A stretch of DNA of 64,000 nucleotides from Georgenia muralis (lineage in GTDB: Bacteria > Actinomycetota > Actinomycetes > Actinomycetales > Actinomycetaceae): the NCBI RefSeq assembly GCF_003814705.1, contig NZ_RKRA01000001.1, positions 372,001 through 436,000 on the forward strand. Reading direction: 5' to 3'. The notes under the pieces were generated by a model. That model saw only the letters and a program-made list of their open reading frames with translations. It ran no database searches and was not told where the DNA came from. This document shows, one piece after another, positions 46,252 through 54,989 of this stretch (its first letter is position 1; each line of letters begins with the position of its first letter). Made by a program: the position numbers and the translations under genes.

Positions 46252-47730
46252 ATGGACCTCACCGACTACCTCGGCGTCCTGCGCAAGCGCTGGTCCACCA
46301 TCGTCCTCATCGCTCTGCTCACGCTGGGCGCCGCCGTCGCGCTCACCCTGGCCGCGGTCCCGCAGTACACGGCCACGACGCGGATGTTCTTCGCGGCCGA
46401 GGGCGGCGAGTCCATCTCCGACCTCAACCAGGGCTCGACGTTCGCCGAGCGGCAGATGGTCTCCTACGCCGCCGTGGCGGCCTCCCCGATGGTCCTCGAC
46501 CCCGTGATCGAGGACCTCGGCCTCGACGTCCAGGCCCACGAGCTCGCCGAGGCCCTCACGGCGACCATCCTGCCGAACTCGGTGATCCTCGACATCTCGG
46601 CCACGGACGAGGACCCGCAGCTGGCCGCGGACCTGGCCGACGCCGTCGCCGACGAGCTCTCCGCCGTCGCCGAGGACCTCTCGCCCGAGCGCTCCGACGG
46701 GACCCAGCCCGTCCAGGCCACCATCGTCACCGAGGCGCGCGTGCCCACCGAGCCCTCGGCACCCAACACCGTCCTCAACGTGGCCCTCGGGCTGGTCTTC
46801 GGGGTGCTGCTGGGCACCGTCACGGCCGTGGCCCGGGAGCTGCTCGACACCAAGGTCCGCGGGGCGAAGGACGTCACGGCCCTGACCGGGGTGCCGGTGA
46901 TGGCCACGGTGCAGTACGAGACCGGCAGCCGCTCGTCGCCCACCTTCATGGTCGACGACCCGCACGGCTCCCGGGCCGAGGACGTGCGCCGGCTGCGCAC
47001 CAACCTGCGCTACGTGGGGCTGGACCACAAGCTCCGGTCCATCGTCGTGACCTCCTCCCTGCCCGGCGAGGGCAAGTCGACGACGTCGATCGCGCTGTCC
47101 CTGGCGCTGGCCGACACCGGCGCCCGGGTCCTCCTCGTCGACGCCGACCTGCGCCGCCCGTCGGTGGCGGAGTACCTCGGCATCGAGGGCGCCGCGGGCC
47201 TGACGACGGTGCTCATCGGCCGGGCCGAGTCCGCCGACGTCGTCCAACGGTGGCGCCGCACGGGCCTGGACGTCCTGCCGGCCGGGGACGTCCCGCCCAA
47301 CCCCAGCGAGCTGCTCGGCTCACGCGCCATGGCCACCCTGCTGGTGGACCTCATGGCCGCCTACGACATCGTCGTCGTCGACAGCCCACCGCTGCTGCCG
47401 GTCACCGACGCGGCGGTGCTGGGCAAGCTGGCCGGCGGCACGCTGGTCGTGGCGGGGGCGGACAAGGTCCACAAGGCCCAGCTGCGGGAGGCTCTTGACG
47501 CCCTCGACCAGGTCGGGGCGCATGTCCTGGGGGTCGTGCTGAACAAGGTCGGCCGCCGTGACGCGAACCGGTACGGCTACGAGTCCTACCGCTCGCGCGG
47601 GCCCGGGGAGACGCCCCGCCGGCCGGAGTCACCGGCCGAGGTCGCGGCCGAGCTGGGGGTCACGCGCCGGGTCACCCGGGACGACGCCGAGCCCGGGTCG
47701 CCGCCGGCCGGTACTACGCTCCCGGTGTGA
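46252..47730 (+). CDS. Polysaccharide co-polymerase/tyrosine autokinase fusion (Wzz + BY-kinase)
   Basis: 492 residues. The N-terminal Wzz part (DLTDYLGVLRKRWSTIVLIALLTLGAAVALTLAAVPQYTATTRMFF) spans the membrane, with a second helix at LNVALGLVFGVLLGTVTAV. The cytoplasmic kinase has Walker A SSLPGEGKSTTS, Walker A' VLLVDADLRRP and Walker B DIVVVDSPPLLPVTDAAVL. The C-terminal tyrosine cluster is short (YGYESYRS). It should set chain length and export of the polymer. Its TGA overlaps the GTG of the DUF885 gene. Confidence 0.93.
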   Translation: MDLTDYLGVLRKRWSTIVLIALLTLGAAVALTLAAVPQYTATTRMFFAAEGGESISDLNQGSTFAERQMVSYAAVAASPMVLDPVIEDLGLDVQAHELAEALTATILPNSVILDISATDEDPQLAADLADAVADELSAVAEDLSPERSDGTQPVQATIVTEARVPTEPSAPNTVLNVALGLVFGVLLGTVTAVARELLDTKVRGAKDVTALTGVPVMATVQYETGSRSSPTFMVDDPHGSRAEDVRRLRTNLRYVGLDHKLRSIVVTSSLPGEGKSTTSIALSLALADTGARVLLVDADLRRPSVAEYLGIEGAAGLTTVLIGRAESADVVQRWRRTGLDVLPAGDVPPNPSELLGSRAMATLLVDLMAAYDIVVVDSPPLLPVTDAAVLGKLAGGTLVVAGADKVHKAQLREALDALDQVGAHVLGVVLNKVGRRDANRYGYESYRSRGPGETPRRPESPAEVAAELGVTRRVTRDDAEPGSPPAGTTLPV

Positions 47731-49412
47731 CCGAGACCACCCGCACCCCCACGCCCGTCGACGCCGTCGCCGAGGAGCACGTCCGCCGCAGCATCGAGCT
47801 CGACCCGCTCTTCGCCACCGAGCTGGGCGTCCCCGGCCACGACGACCGCCTGCCGGACGTCTCCCCCGCCGGCCTGGCGGAGGTCACCGCCCTGGCGCGG
47901 CACACCCTCGCCGCGCTCGACGAGGTCGAGCCGGCGGACGACGTCGACCGGGTGACCGTCGCCGCGATGCGCGAACGTCTGGGCCTGGAGGTCGAGCTGG
48001 CCGAGGCGGGCGAGGACCTGCGCTCCCTCAACGTCATCGCCTCACCGGTGCAGGCGCTGCGGGACGTCTTCGACCTCATGCCCACCGACACCGCCGAGGA
48101 CTGGGAGAACGTCGCCGCCCGCCTCAGCCGCCTGCCCGAGGCGCTCGAGGGCTACCAGGAGTCCCTGCGCACGGCACAGGGCGCCGGCCACGTCGCAGCG
48201 CTGCGGCAGGTGACCGCGTGCCTGCGCCAGGCCGACGAGCTCGCCGACGCCGACACCTCGTTCTTCACGCGGCTGGTCCGGGGCGCCACCACGAACGGCG
48301 AGGTGCCCTCCCGGGCCCTGCGCGAGGCGCTGGCCGCGGGCACGGCCGACGCCCGTCAGGCCTACGCCGACCTCGCCCGGTTCCTCGGCGAGGAGCTCGC
48401 CCCCGACGCGCCGGAGGCCGACGCGGTGGGCCGCGAGCGCTACGCCCTGTGGTCGCGGTACTTCCTCGGCGCCGCCGTCGACCTCGACGAGACCTACGAG
48501 TGGGGACTGACCGAGCTGGCCCGCATCGTCGCGGAGCAGGAGGCGGTGGCCGAGCAGCTCTACGGCCGGGGCACCGGCGTCACCGAGGCCATGGCGCGCC
48601 TGGACGCGGAGCCCGCCCGGATGCTCCACGGCACCGACGCCCTGCGGGCGTGGATGCAGCAGACCTCCGACGAGGCCGTCGCGGCGCTGGCGGACACCCA
48701 CTTCGACATCCCCGCCCCCGTGCGGCGCCTCGAGTGCCTCATCGCGCCCACCCAGTCCGGTGGCATCTACTACACCGGGCCGAGCTCGGACTTCTCGCGC
48801 CCGGGGCGCATGTGGTGGGCGGTGCCGGCCGGGGTGACGGAGTTCGCCACGTGGCGCGAGCGCACGACCGTCTACCACGAGGGCGTCCCGGGCCACCACC
48901 TCCAGATCGGCCAGACCGTCTTCCGGGCCGACACCCTCAACACCTGGCGGCGCCAGGGGTCGTGGGTCAGCGGCCACGGCGAGGGCTGGGCCCTGTACGC
49001 CGAGCGCCTCATGGCCGACCTGGGCTTCCTCGACGACCCGGGCGACCGGATGGGGATGCTCGACGGTCAGCGGCTGCGGGCCGCCCGGGTGGTCCTCGAC
49101 ATCGGCGTGCACCTGGGCAAGGAGGCCCCGGCCGAGTGGGGCGGCGGGACGTGGGACGCGGCGAGGGCGTGGCCGTTCCTCACCGCCAACGCCAACATGC
49201 CCGAGCCGTTCCTCGCCTTCGAGCTCGACCGCTACCTCGGCTGGCCCGGCCAGGCGCCGAGCTACAAGATCGGCCAGCGCCTGTGGGAAGAGATCCGCGA
49301 GGCCTCCCGGGCGGCCCAGCCCGAGACCTTCGACCTGCGGGCGTTCCACCGGCGCGCCCTCGACGTCGGCTCGGTGGGCCTGGACGTGCTGCGCGGGGCG
49401 CTGCTCGGCTGA
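47727..49412 (+). CDS. DUF885 family metallopeptidase
   Basis: 561 residues. The family signature VYHEGVPGHHLQIGQ (HExxxHH) with a downstream glutamate in SGHGEGWALYAERL provides a likely zinc site, and MWWAVPAGVTEFATWRERTTVYHEG surrounds it. No signal peptide, so probably cytoplasmic. Members include carboxypeptidase-like enzymes; the substrate is unknown. The GTG start overlaps the kinase stop (GTGA). Its final codons GALLG-stop are echoed 16 bp downstream. Confidence 0.88.
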   Translation: MTETTRTPTPVDAVAEEHVRRSIELDPLFATELGVPGHDDRLPDVSPAGLAEVTALARHTLAALDEVEPADDVDRVTVAAMRERLGLEVELAEAGEDLRSLNVIASPVQALRDVFDLMPTDTAEDWENVAARLSRLPEALEGYQESLRTAQGAGHVAALRQVTACLRQADELADADTSFFTRLVRGATTNGEVPSRALREALAAGTADARQAYADLARFLGEELAPDAPEADAVGRERYALWSRYFLGAAVDLDETYEWGLTELARIVAEQEAVAEQLYGRGTGVTEAMARLDAEPARMLHGTDALRAWMQQTSDEAVAALADTHFDIPAPVRRLECLIAPTQSGGIYYTGPSSDFSRPGRMWWAVPAGVTEFATWRERTTVYHEGVPGHHLQIGQTVFRADTLNTWRRQGSWVSGHGEGWALYAERLMADLGFLDDPGDRMGMLDGQRLRAARVVLDIGVHLGKEAPAEWGGGTWDAARAWPFLTANANMPEPFLAFELDRYLGWPGQAPSYKIGQRLWEEIREASRAAQPETFDLRAFHRRALDVGSVGLDVLRGALLG

Positions 49413-49429
49413 GGTGCTGCTGGGCTGAG
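49398..49429. repeat. Direct repeat of the DUF885 gene end including the stop codon
   Basis: GCGCTGCTCGGCTGAG (49398-49413) and GTGCTGCTGGGCTGAG (49414-49429) are adjacent and match at 14 of 16 positions. Both contain a TGA; the first is the gene's stop. Confidence 0.7.
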
Positions 49430-49512
49430 GTTTGCGGCCGGCCGGCCGGCCGCACCCGGTCCGGCCCCCGAACCGCCGGTGCCGGGCGCGCACGCACCGC
49501 TAGAGTCGCGCC

Positions 49513-50037
49513 ATGGCGCAGCCCGACGCGACCCCGCCCGCGCGCCCGGCGATGTCCGACTCCACCCCGGCACCGACCGCGCCCGTCGACCCGCCACTGC
49601 CCGGGGCGATCCGCGCGGGCCGGCTGCTGTGGCTGGTGAGCATCGCCGCGGGCCTCATCGCCGCCGGCTTCGCCGTCGTCGCCCGTGAGGAGAACCGGTC
49701 TCGGGTGGTGACCATGCTCGCCGACCTCGACCCCGCCCGGCCGGCCGCCGAGGTCGAGAGCCTGGCCACGACGGTGCTGTGGGCGACGATCGGCGCGCTG
49801 GTGCTGGTCACCGCGGTCGAAGCGCTCCTGCTGCGCCGGCTGGTCCGCCGGCGGCGCGGCACCCGGGTCCTCCAGGCGGTCGTCCTCGCCGCGCACGTGC
49901 CGTTGGCGCTGCTCGCGGAGGGCTTCCTCGCCGAGCCGGGCCCGGCCGGGATGACGACGCGGGTCCTCGTGCTGGGGCAGCTCGCCTCAGCCGGCCTGGC
50001 GCTCCCCGTCACCCTCCTGGCCCGGACCCGTCCCTAG
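49513..50037 (+). CDS. Small membrane protein, unknown function
   Basis: 174 residues. Hydrophobic segments LLWLVSIAAGLIAAGFAVVA, TTVLWATIGALVLVTAVEALLL, VLQAVVLAAHVPLALLAEGFLA and VLVLGQLASAGLALPVTLLA suggest four helices with a proline-rich N-terminus. I do not recognise a family. The ATG at 49513 is the first usable start. Its last 51 bp overlap the end of the convergent dynamin-like gene, so the two transcripts oppose each other. Confidence 0.65.
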   Translation: MAQPDATPPARPAMSDSTPAPTAPVDPPLPGAIRAGRLLWLVSIAAGLIAAGFAVVAREENRSRVVTMLADLDPARPAAEVESLATTVLWATIGALVLVTAVEALLLRRLVRRRRGTRVLQAVVLAAHVPLALLAEGFLAEPGPAGMTTRVLVLGQLASAGLALPVTLLARTRP

Positions 50038-51516
50038 GGCCAGCCACGACGCGGTCGCCGCCTCCTCGGCGAGCTCGGCGAGCACCCCCTCGCAGCTGCG
50101 CGCCACGTTCTCGCACACCTGGGCGGTCGCCCGGTCGCTGAAGGGACTGGCGGCGAGGGAGCGCCACCGTCGCAGCTCGTCCAGGGCGGCGGCGCGCATC
50201 GCCCCGACGGGGGCCGCGGGCTCCATCCCCAGCCGCTCGGCGGCCGTGGCGCCCCGCCCGCCGAGGACCCGCACGGCGTCGGCCTCGACGCCCGCGGGCA
50301 GGCCGAGCCCGCCGGTCCGCGCGCGGGCGAGGAGCCGCAGCTCCTCCAGCTCGTGCGCTCCCGCGCGGAAGCGCTCCAGGGCCCGCTCGAGACCGTCGGT
50401 GCCCGCCCGCGGCCGGGCCCGCAGCATCCGCTCGAGCGCGACGACGGCGGTGCGGGCCTTGAGGTCCTCCGCCCGGGCCTGGAAGTGGTCCTCCACGACC
50501 CGGACCAGCTCGCCGAGCCCCGAGCGGCGGGCGAGCTCGCCCGCCAGCCGGGTCGGCTGGGCCACCCCGCCGCGCAGGAGCACCAGCGCCAGGCGGATGC
50601 CGAACACCCCGAAACGGTCGAGCAGAGCGGCACGCTCGGCCGCGTCCACCGGCGCCTCGGCGGTGGCGAACCGGTCGACCGAGACGAGGAGCCGCTCGGT
50701 GTGGGCGCGCTCGAGGGCCGCGAGCGCGCTGAGCGCGTCGAACTCGGCCTGGCGCAGCGTCCGGGCGCTCTGTGCCAGCAGACCCGCGACCGGCACCACC
50801 GCGACGGCGAGCTCGCGCAGCGCGGGGTCCTCGCGGGCACGGGAGGCGATGTCACGCGCCGAGACGAGGGCGTCGAGCCGGCCGGCGCCGATCTCGTCGG
50901 CCCGGGAGAGCACGGCGACGGCGTTGGCGCCGCCCCCCGCGGCGTCCCGGAACGCCTCGAGGAACGCGGTGTCCGCCGCGCGCAGGTGGCGCATGAGGTA
51001 GACGACGGCGTCGGCCTCGGCGGGCACGTCCTCGGGCGTGAGGGCGGTCGCGGTCCGGGCAGAGACCTCGGTGGAGAGCGAGGACGTCCCCGGGGTGTCG
51101 ATGAGCACGAGGTCGCGCAGCGCCCGGGCGGGCCACTCGACGACCAGGCGCTCGACCTCCTCCGGCGGCGTCCCGAGGTCGAGCCGCAGCCGCCCGTCCT
51201 CGCGCCGCACCGGCAGCGCCCGGGACGGCCCCCCGCCCACCGGCACCAGGGTGACCGACGGCGCCGCGCCGTACCGGTACCAGGTGACCACGCGCGTGCA
51301 CTCCCCCGCGTCCGTCGGGGCGATCTCCTCCCCGACGACGGCGTTGATGAGCGTGGACTTGCCGGCCTTGACCATACCGGCGACGGCGATGCGCAGCGGC
51401 TCGTCCAGGCGCCGGGCCAGCCCGGTGAGCGCGGCCCGGTCCGCGGCATCGTCGCCGAGGACGTCGAGCGCGTCAGCCACCAGGGCCCGCGCCGCGGCGA
51501 GGGTCGCGGCGCTCAC
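49987..51516 (-). CDS. iniC: Dynamin-like GTPase, shorter paralogue (IniC-like)
   Basis: 509 residues. The GTPase domain starts near residue 41: P-loop GMVKAGKS (47-54), then DAGECTRVVTWYRYG (switch region), DTPGTSSLS (G3) and SRAD (G4). The remainder is helical. The length matches mycobacterial IniC (about 490), the last gene of iniBAC. Its ATG overlaps the stop of the longer dynamin-like gene (ATGA). Paired dynamin-like proteins are expected to act together at the membrane; whether they bend, fuse or repair it is not shown here. Confidence 0.82.
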   Translation of the reverse strand: MSAATLAAARALVADALDVLGDDAADRAALTGLARRLDEPLRIAVAGMVKAGKSTLINAVVGEEIAPTDAGECTRVVTWYRYGAAPSVTLVPVGGGPSRALPVRREDGRLRLDLGTPPEEVERLVVEWPARALRDLVLIDTPGTSSLSTEVSARTATALTPEDVPAEADAVVYLMRHLRAADTAFLEAFRDAAGGGANAVAVLSRADEIGAGRLDALVSARDIASRAREDPALRELAVAVVPVAGLLAQSARTLRQAEFDALSALAALERAHTERLLVSVDRFATAEAPVDAAERAALLDRFGVFGIRLALVLLRGGVAQPTRLAGELARRSGLGELVRVVEDHFQARAEDLKARTAVVALERMLRARPRAGTDGLERALERFRAGAHELEELRLLARARTGGLGLPAGVEADAVRVLGGRGATAAERLGMEPAAPVGAMRAAALDELRRWRSLAASPFSDRATAQVCENVARSCEGVLAELAEEAATASWLALGTGPGQEGDGERQAG

Positions 51517-53342
51517 CGGGCGCCCGCCGCGACGGCGGGGGCCGCCCGGTCAAGGGACTCGGCCTTGCGGCGCAGCCGCGTCACCTTCTCCAGCTCGGCC
51601 TCGATCTGCCTCATGCGGGCCTCCCGTCCGGCGGACAGGGTGGTGGTCGCGCGCTGCGCCGCGGCGACGGAGTCGGCGAGGGAACGGTGCTGCTCCTCGG
51701 CGATCTCGGTGAAGTGGTCGCGGGTGAGTCGCTGGACGAGCCGGAGCCGGTCGCGCAGCTGCTTGCCCACCTGGAAGACGACGTCGTCGATCTGACGCCG
51801 CACCAGGGTCTTGGCCTCGGAGCGGCGCCGCCGCAGCCGTGCCTCCTTGTCCTCCCGGTAGGCCTTGCCGCCCAGCAGCACGCCCGCGCCGACCGAGATG
51901 GGGTTGATCAGCGCCATGCCGGCGATGCCGGTGAGCAGACCGAACATCAGCACGCCGCCATAGGAGCCGCGCATGCCGACGAGGATCTTCTGCCCCACGC
52001 CGAGGTGGCCGTCGTCGAGCGCCCCGACGTCGGGCACGGGGTCCAGGACGTCGGAGGTGTCGGCGACCTGCAGGGTGGGCAGGGCCACCTGACCCTGGGC
52101 GAAGTGCGCCGCCACCTGCGCGGCCAGCCAGATCGAGCGCTCGTTGGTCCACACGAAGGTGTCGGAGACGGCGGAGGCGACCCGCTGCTCGAGCCACTCG
52201 GTGAACTCGGGCCACACCTGGCCCGGGTCACCGGCGTCGATGGCGGTCTCGGCCTCGCGCTGGACGGTGCGCATGCGGTCCCGGAGGTCGTAGTCCATGT
52301 CCGCGATGAGGTCGCCCATCCCGTCGGCGAGGGTGGTCTGCCAGCGCGAGGACCGCCGGCGCTGCTCGTCGGCCTGCTGCTTGGCGGCCTCGAGGCCGGC
52401 GATGATCTGAGGGGCCGCGTCGGGGTCCTTGAGCGCGTCCAGCTCCGACCGCAGCGCCATCTCGAGGTGCTCGGCGGTGAAGAGCAGGTCGTTCGCGACC
52501 GACCGCCGCCTCAGCCGCTCGGCCTGACCCAGCACCTGGTGGCGCAGGTGCCCCACGAGCACGGGGAAGCCGGACTCCTTGTTCAGCCCGGGGTCGGCCT
52601 CCCGCGCGGCCGTCAACCGCAGCACCGAGGAGACGGGGATGAGCGGGATGTCCCCGCGCACGGTCGTCAGGTGGGCCTGGTCGAGCTCGGCGATGTGCCG
52701 CCACCGGGGGTACAGGTCGGTCTTGGTCAGGACGCACGCGACGTTGGGGCACACCCGCAGGGCCTGCCTGAGGAAGCGGACCTCGGGCTCGGTGAGCTCC
52801 TGGGAGGCGTCGGTGACGAAGAGCACCGCGTCGGCCGTCGTGAGGGCGGAGAGGGTGGCGACCCCGTGCCCGGAGTCCAGCCCGCCCACGCCGGGCGAGT
52901 CCACGAGGACGAGCCCGCCCTCGAGGACGCTGCGGGGCAGCGCCACCTCGGCCGCGAGGAGGTTCTCGGCGTTGCCGGGGTTGCCGCGCTCCGAGACGTG
53001 CGCGGCGACCTCCCCGAGCGGGACCGCGCGCCGCTCGGGGACCGCCTCCCCGTCCGGGCCGGCCGGGCCGGCGGCCACGAGCACCGCGGCGGGTTCCGCG
53101 CCGTGCCGGACCAGGGTGGGCACCGCGGTGGCCACGTCGTCGTCGACGGCGCAGACCGGGGCGCCCACGAGGGCGTTGACGAGCTGGCTCTTGCCCTGCT
53201 TGAGCTCCCCGACGACGACGACCCGGACGGACGGGTCGAGCAGGCGGGCCCGGGTCTGCTCGAGGCGGCGACGCAGGTCGAGCCGGTCCCCGGCGCCGAC
53301 GAGCCGCATGGTCTGCTCGACGAGCCCGACCAGGTCCTCCAC
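51513..53342 (-). CDS. iniA: Dynamin-like GTPase, longer paralogue (IniA-like)
   Basis: 609 residues. P-loop GELKQGKS (45-52), VDSPGVGGLDSG (G3) and LTKTDLYP (G4) form the GTPase. A helical stalk follows, with a hydrophobic paddle at GGVLMFGLLTGIAGMALINPISVGAGVLLGG, likely the membrane-inserting element, and then basic helices that would fold back. Mycobacterial IniA is of similar length and has the same order relative to IniB and IniC. GTG start with GGAGG just upstream. A 12-bp stem hairpin lies between it and iniB. Confidence 0.84.
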   Translation of the reverse strand: MEDLVGLVEQTMRLVGAGDRLDLRRRLEQTRARLLDPSVRVVVVGELKQGKSQLVNALVGAPVCAVDDDVATAVPTLVRHGAEPAAVLVAAGPAGPDGEAVPERRAVPLGEVAAHVSERGNPGNAENLLAAEVALPRSVLEGGLVLVDSPGVGGLDSGHGVATLSALTTADAVLFVTDASQELTEPEVRFLRQALRVCPNVACVLTKTDLYPRWRHIAELDQAHLTTVRGDIPLIPVSSVLRLTAAREADPGLNKESGFPVLVGHLRHQVLGQAERLRRRSVANDLLFTAEHLEMALRSELDALKDPDAAPQIIAGLEAAKQQADEQRRRSSRWQTTLADGMGDLIADMDYDLRDRMRTVQREAETAIDAGDPGQVWPEFTEWLEQRVASAVSDTFVWTNERSIWLAAQVAAHFAQGQVALPTLQVADTSDVLDPVPDVGALDDGHLGVGQKILVGMRGSYGGVLMFGLLTGIAGMALINPISVGAGVLLGGKAYREDKEARLRRRRSEAKTLVRRQIDDVVFQVGKQLRDRLRLVQRLTRDHFTEIAEEQHRSLADSVAAAQRATTTLSAGREARMRQIEAELEKVTRLRRKAESLDRAAPAVAAGAR

Positions 53343-53412
53343 GTGTCCTCCTTGCGTCCTTGCGTCGGTCAGCGGTCGCGTTCGTCGGTCCGGGCGGGCC
53401 CGACGCGCCGGA

Positions 53413-53452
53413 CCCGGCCCAGCGGCAGGGGGGGTGTGGTCGCTGGGCCGGG
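53413..53452 (-). terminator. Hairpin between iniB and iniA (attenuator or partial terminator)
   Basis: CCCGGCCCAGCG (53413-53424) pairs perfectly with CGCTGGGCCGGG (53441-53452) across a 16-base G-rich loop. It sits 14 bp after the iniB stop and ~70 bp before the iniA start, so it could lower expression of the GTPases relative to IniB. Confidence 0.65.
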
Positions 53453-53465
53453 GCGGCGCGGTGGG

Positions 53466-54839
53466 TCAGGCGGCGGCGTCGCCCGGTCCGGTCTCGGAGA
53501 CGAGTTCGAGGTCGACCTCGTTGTCCTCGACGATGACGGAGTCGTTGATGGACTCGTCCTCGAACTCGGGGTTGAAGGAGTCCTCGATCGCCACGTCCAG
53601 CTCGACGTCGGCCTCCACCGAGTTGTCGACCGAGTTGTCCTCGTTGAAGGACTCCTCGATCTCGACCTCGACGTCGGTCTCCGTCGAGTTGTCGACAGAG
53701 TTGTCGGAGTTGTCCTGGAAGGAGTCCTCGATCTCGACGTCGGTCTCGACCGAGTTGTCCTCGTTGAAGGAGTCCTCGATGTCGACCTCGATGTCCGTCG
53801 TCGTGGAGTTGTCGGAGTTGTCCTGGAAGGAGTCCTCGATCTCGACGTCGGTGTTGCCGACGTCGCTGTCGGAGATGAGGTCGCCGGGGCCGGCCTCGTT
53901 GAGGGAGTTGTCCGAGGCGTCGATCGTGACGTCGCCGACCGTGATGTCGGTGTCGTTGTCCTCGATCTCGCCGCCACGGTCCGCGAGCTGGCCGGAGTTG
54001 CCGCTGTTGTCGGTCGACTCGTTCTCCCCGCCGTTGAACGCGACCTGGCCGGAGTTGTCGCTCGCGTCGACGTCGTTGTCCTCGACGGTGCCGCCGCGGT
54101 CGGCGAGGTTGCCGCTGTTCTCGACGTCGTTGTCCTGGTTCTCGCCACCGCGGTCGGCGTACTGGCCGCTGTTCTCGATGACGCTCGCGTCGCCGTCGTC
54201 GCCGACGTACGCACCGGAGTTGTTCACGACCTCGGCGTCGTCGCCGGCGGCCGTGGAGTAGTCGCCGCTGGAGACCACCGCGTCGTTGTCGAAGAGCTGC
54301 AGGACGTCCCCGTCGGCCCAGATGTTCTGGTTGACCGACTGGTCCACGACGGTGTCGCGGTCGTCCACCGTGGAGGTGTACGAGTAGTTGTTCACCATGC
54401 TGTGGATCTGCTGGACGGCGTGGCTGTGGTCGTCGTCGCGGTCCTTGTGCCAGTCGTCGCGGTCGTGGTCGTCGCTGTCCTTGTGGTCGTCGCCGCGGTC
54501 GTGGTCGTCCCGGTCCTTGTGGTCGTCGCCGCGGTCGTGGTCGTCCCGGTCCTTGTGGTCGTCGTCCCGGTCCTTGCCACCGCCGTAGTCGCGGTCGGGC
54601 TTGCCCACCCAGGAGGTGTTCCCGCCGGTGTTGTACTCACGGTCGAAGGTCGAGTCCATGCGCACCGGGGCGTAGTCGACGACGACCGGCATGACGGCGT
54701 CGACGTCGTCGGTGCACACCGAGCCCAGGCCGTTCGCGGCCAGCGTGCCCTCGGGATCGTCGTTGAACGCCGCGACCTTTGCCGGGTCGCTCATGAGGCT
54801 GAGCAGGAAGTCAAGGAGCGTGCTTGCCAGAGTTGCCAT
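53466..54839 (-). CDS. iniB: IniB-like protein with aspartate/asparagine-rich repeat body
   Basis: 457 residues. Residues 1-56 (MATLASTLLDFLLSLMSDPA then KVAAFNDDPEGTLAANGLGS) match the short IniB N-terminal domain. The body is low complexity in blocks: a charged K/D/R/H tract (80-138), repeats of NSGxLADRGG with DND pairs (~223-300), and acidic repeats EIEDSFQDNSDNS (~330-423). No signal peptide or obvious membrane helix. Mycobacterial IniB instead has a glycine/alanine-rich body. ATG at 54839 has GAGGAC upstream. Function is unknown. Confidence 0.8.
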   Translation of the reverse strand: MATLASTLLDFLLSLMSDPAKVAAFNDDPEGTLAANGLGSVCTDDVDAVMPVVVDYAPVRMDSTFDREYNTGGNTSWVGKPDRDYGGGKDRDDDHKDRDDHDRGDDHKDRDDHDRGDDHKDSDDHDRDDWHKDRDDDHSHAVQQIHSMVNNYSYTSTVDDRDTVVDQSVNQNIWADGDVLQLFDNDAVVSSGDYSTAAGDDAEVVNNSGAYVGDDGDASVIENSGQYADRGGENQDNDVENSGNLADRGGTVEDNDVDASDNSGQVAFNGGENESTDNSGNSGQLADRGGEIEDNDTDITVGDVTIDASDNSLNEAGPGDLISDSDVGNTDVEIEDSFQDNSDNSTTTDIEVDIEDSFNEDNSVETDVEIEDSFQDNSDNSVDNSTETDVEVEIEESFNEDNSVDNSVEADVELDVAIEDSFNPEFEDESINDSVIVEDNEVDLELVSETGPGDAAA

Positions 54840-54921
54840 GATCTGTCCTCGTCGGTCGAAGGGTGCCGGCCTCGTTGCCGGCGACGTCACGAACGTAGGT
54901 CGGGGCCCGTGGGCGGCACAT

Positions 54922-54968
54922 CGGGGATCGGCCCCCCGCTCCGCCGCGCCCCTTAGGGGATCGGCCCC
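54922..54968. promoter_or_regulatory. Two identical GGGGATCGGCCCC elements upstream of iniB
   Basis: The 13-mer GGGGATCGGCCCC occurs exactly at 54923-54935 and 54956-54968, 33 bp apart (about three helical turns), between the LuxR stop and the iniB start. Each is a GGGG-N5-CCCC dyad. The pair could be an operator for the adjacent LuxR-type regulator; the copy nearer the LuxR stop could also help terminate that gene. Confidence 0.5.
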
Positions 54969-54989
54969 TGGGCGGGCCCGGCGGGCCCC

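Noticed and set aside
51513-53342. Reading the IniA-like gene as an Era/EngA or FeoB GTPase
   Set aside because: Those lack the long helical stalk and hydrophobic paddle; the paired paralogue and IniB neighbour also favour the dynamin family.
51687-54956. 1089-codon plus-strand frame opposite iniA and iniB
   Set aside because: Antisense of the IniA- and IniB-like genes; the valine-rich tail simply mirrors the Asp/Asn codon repeats of IniB.
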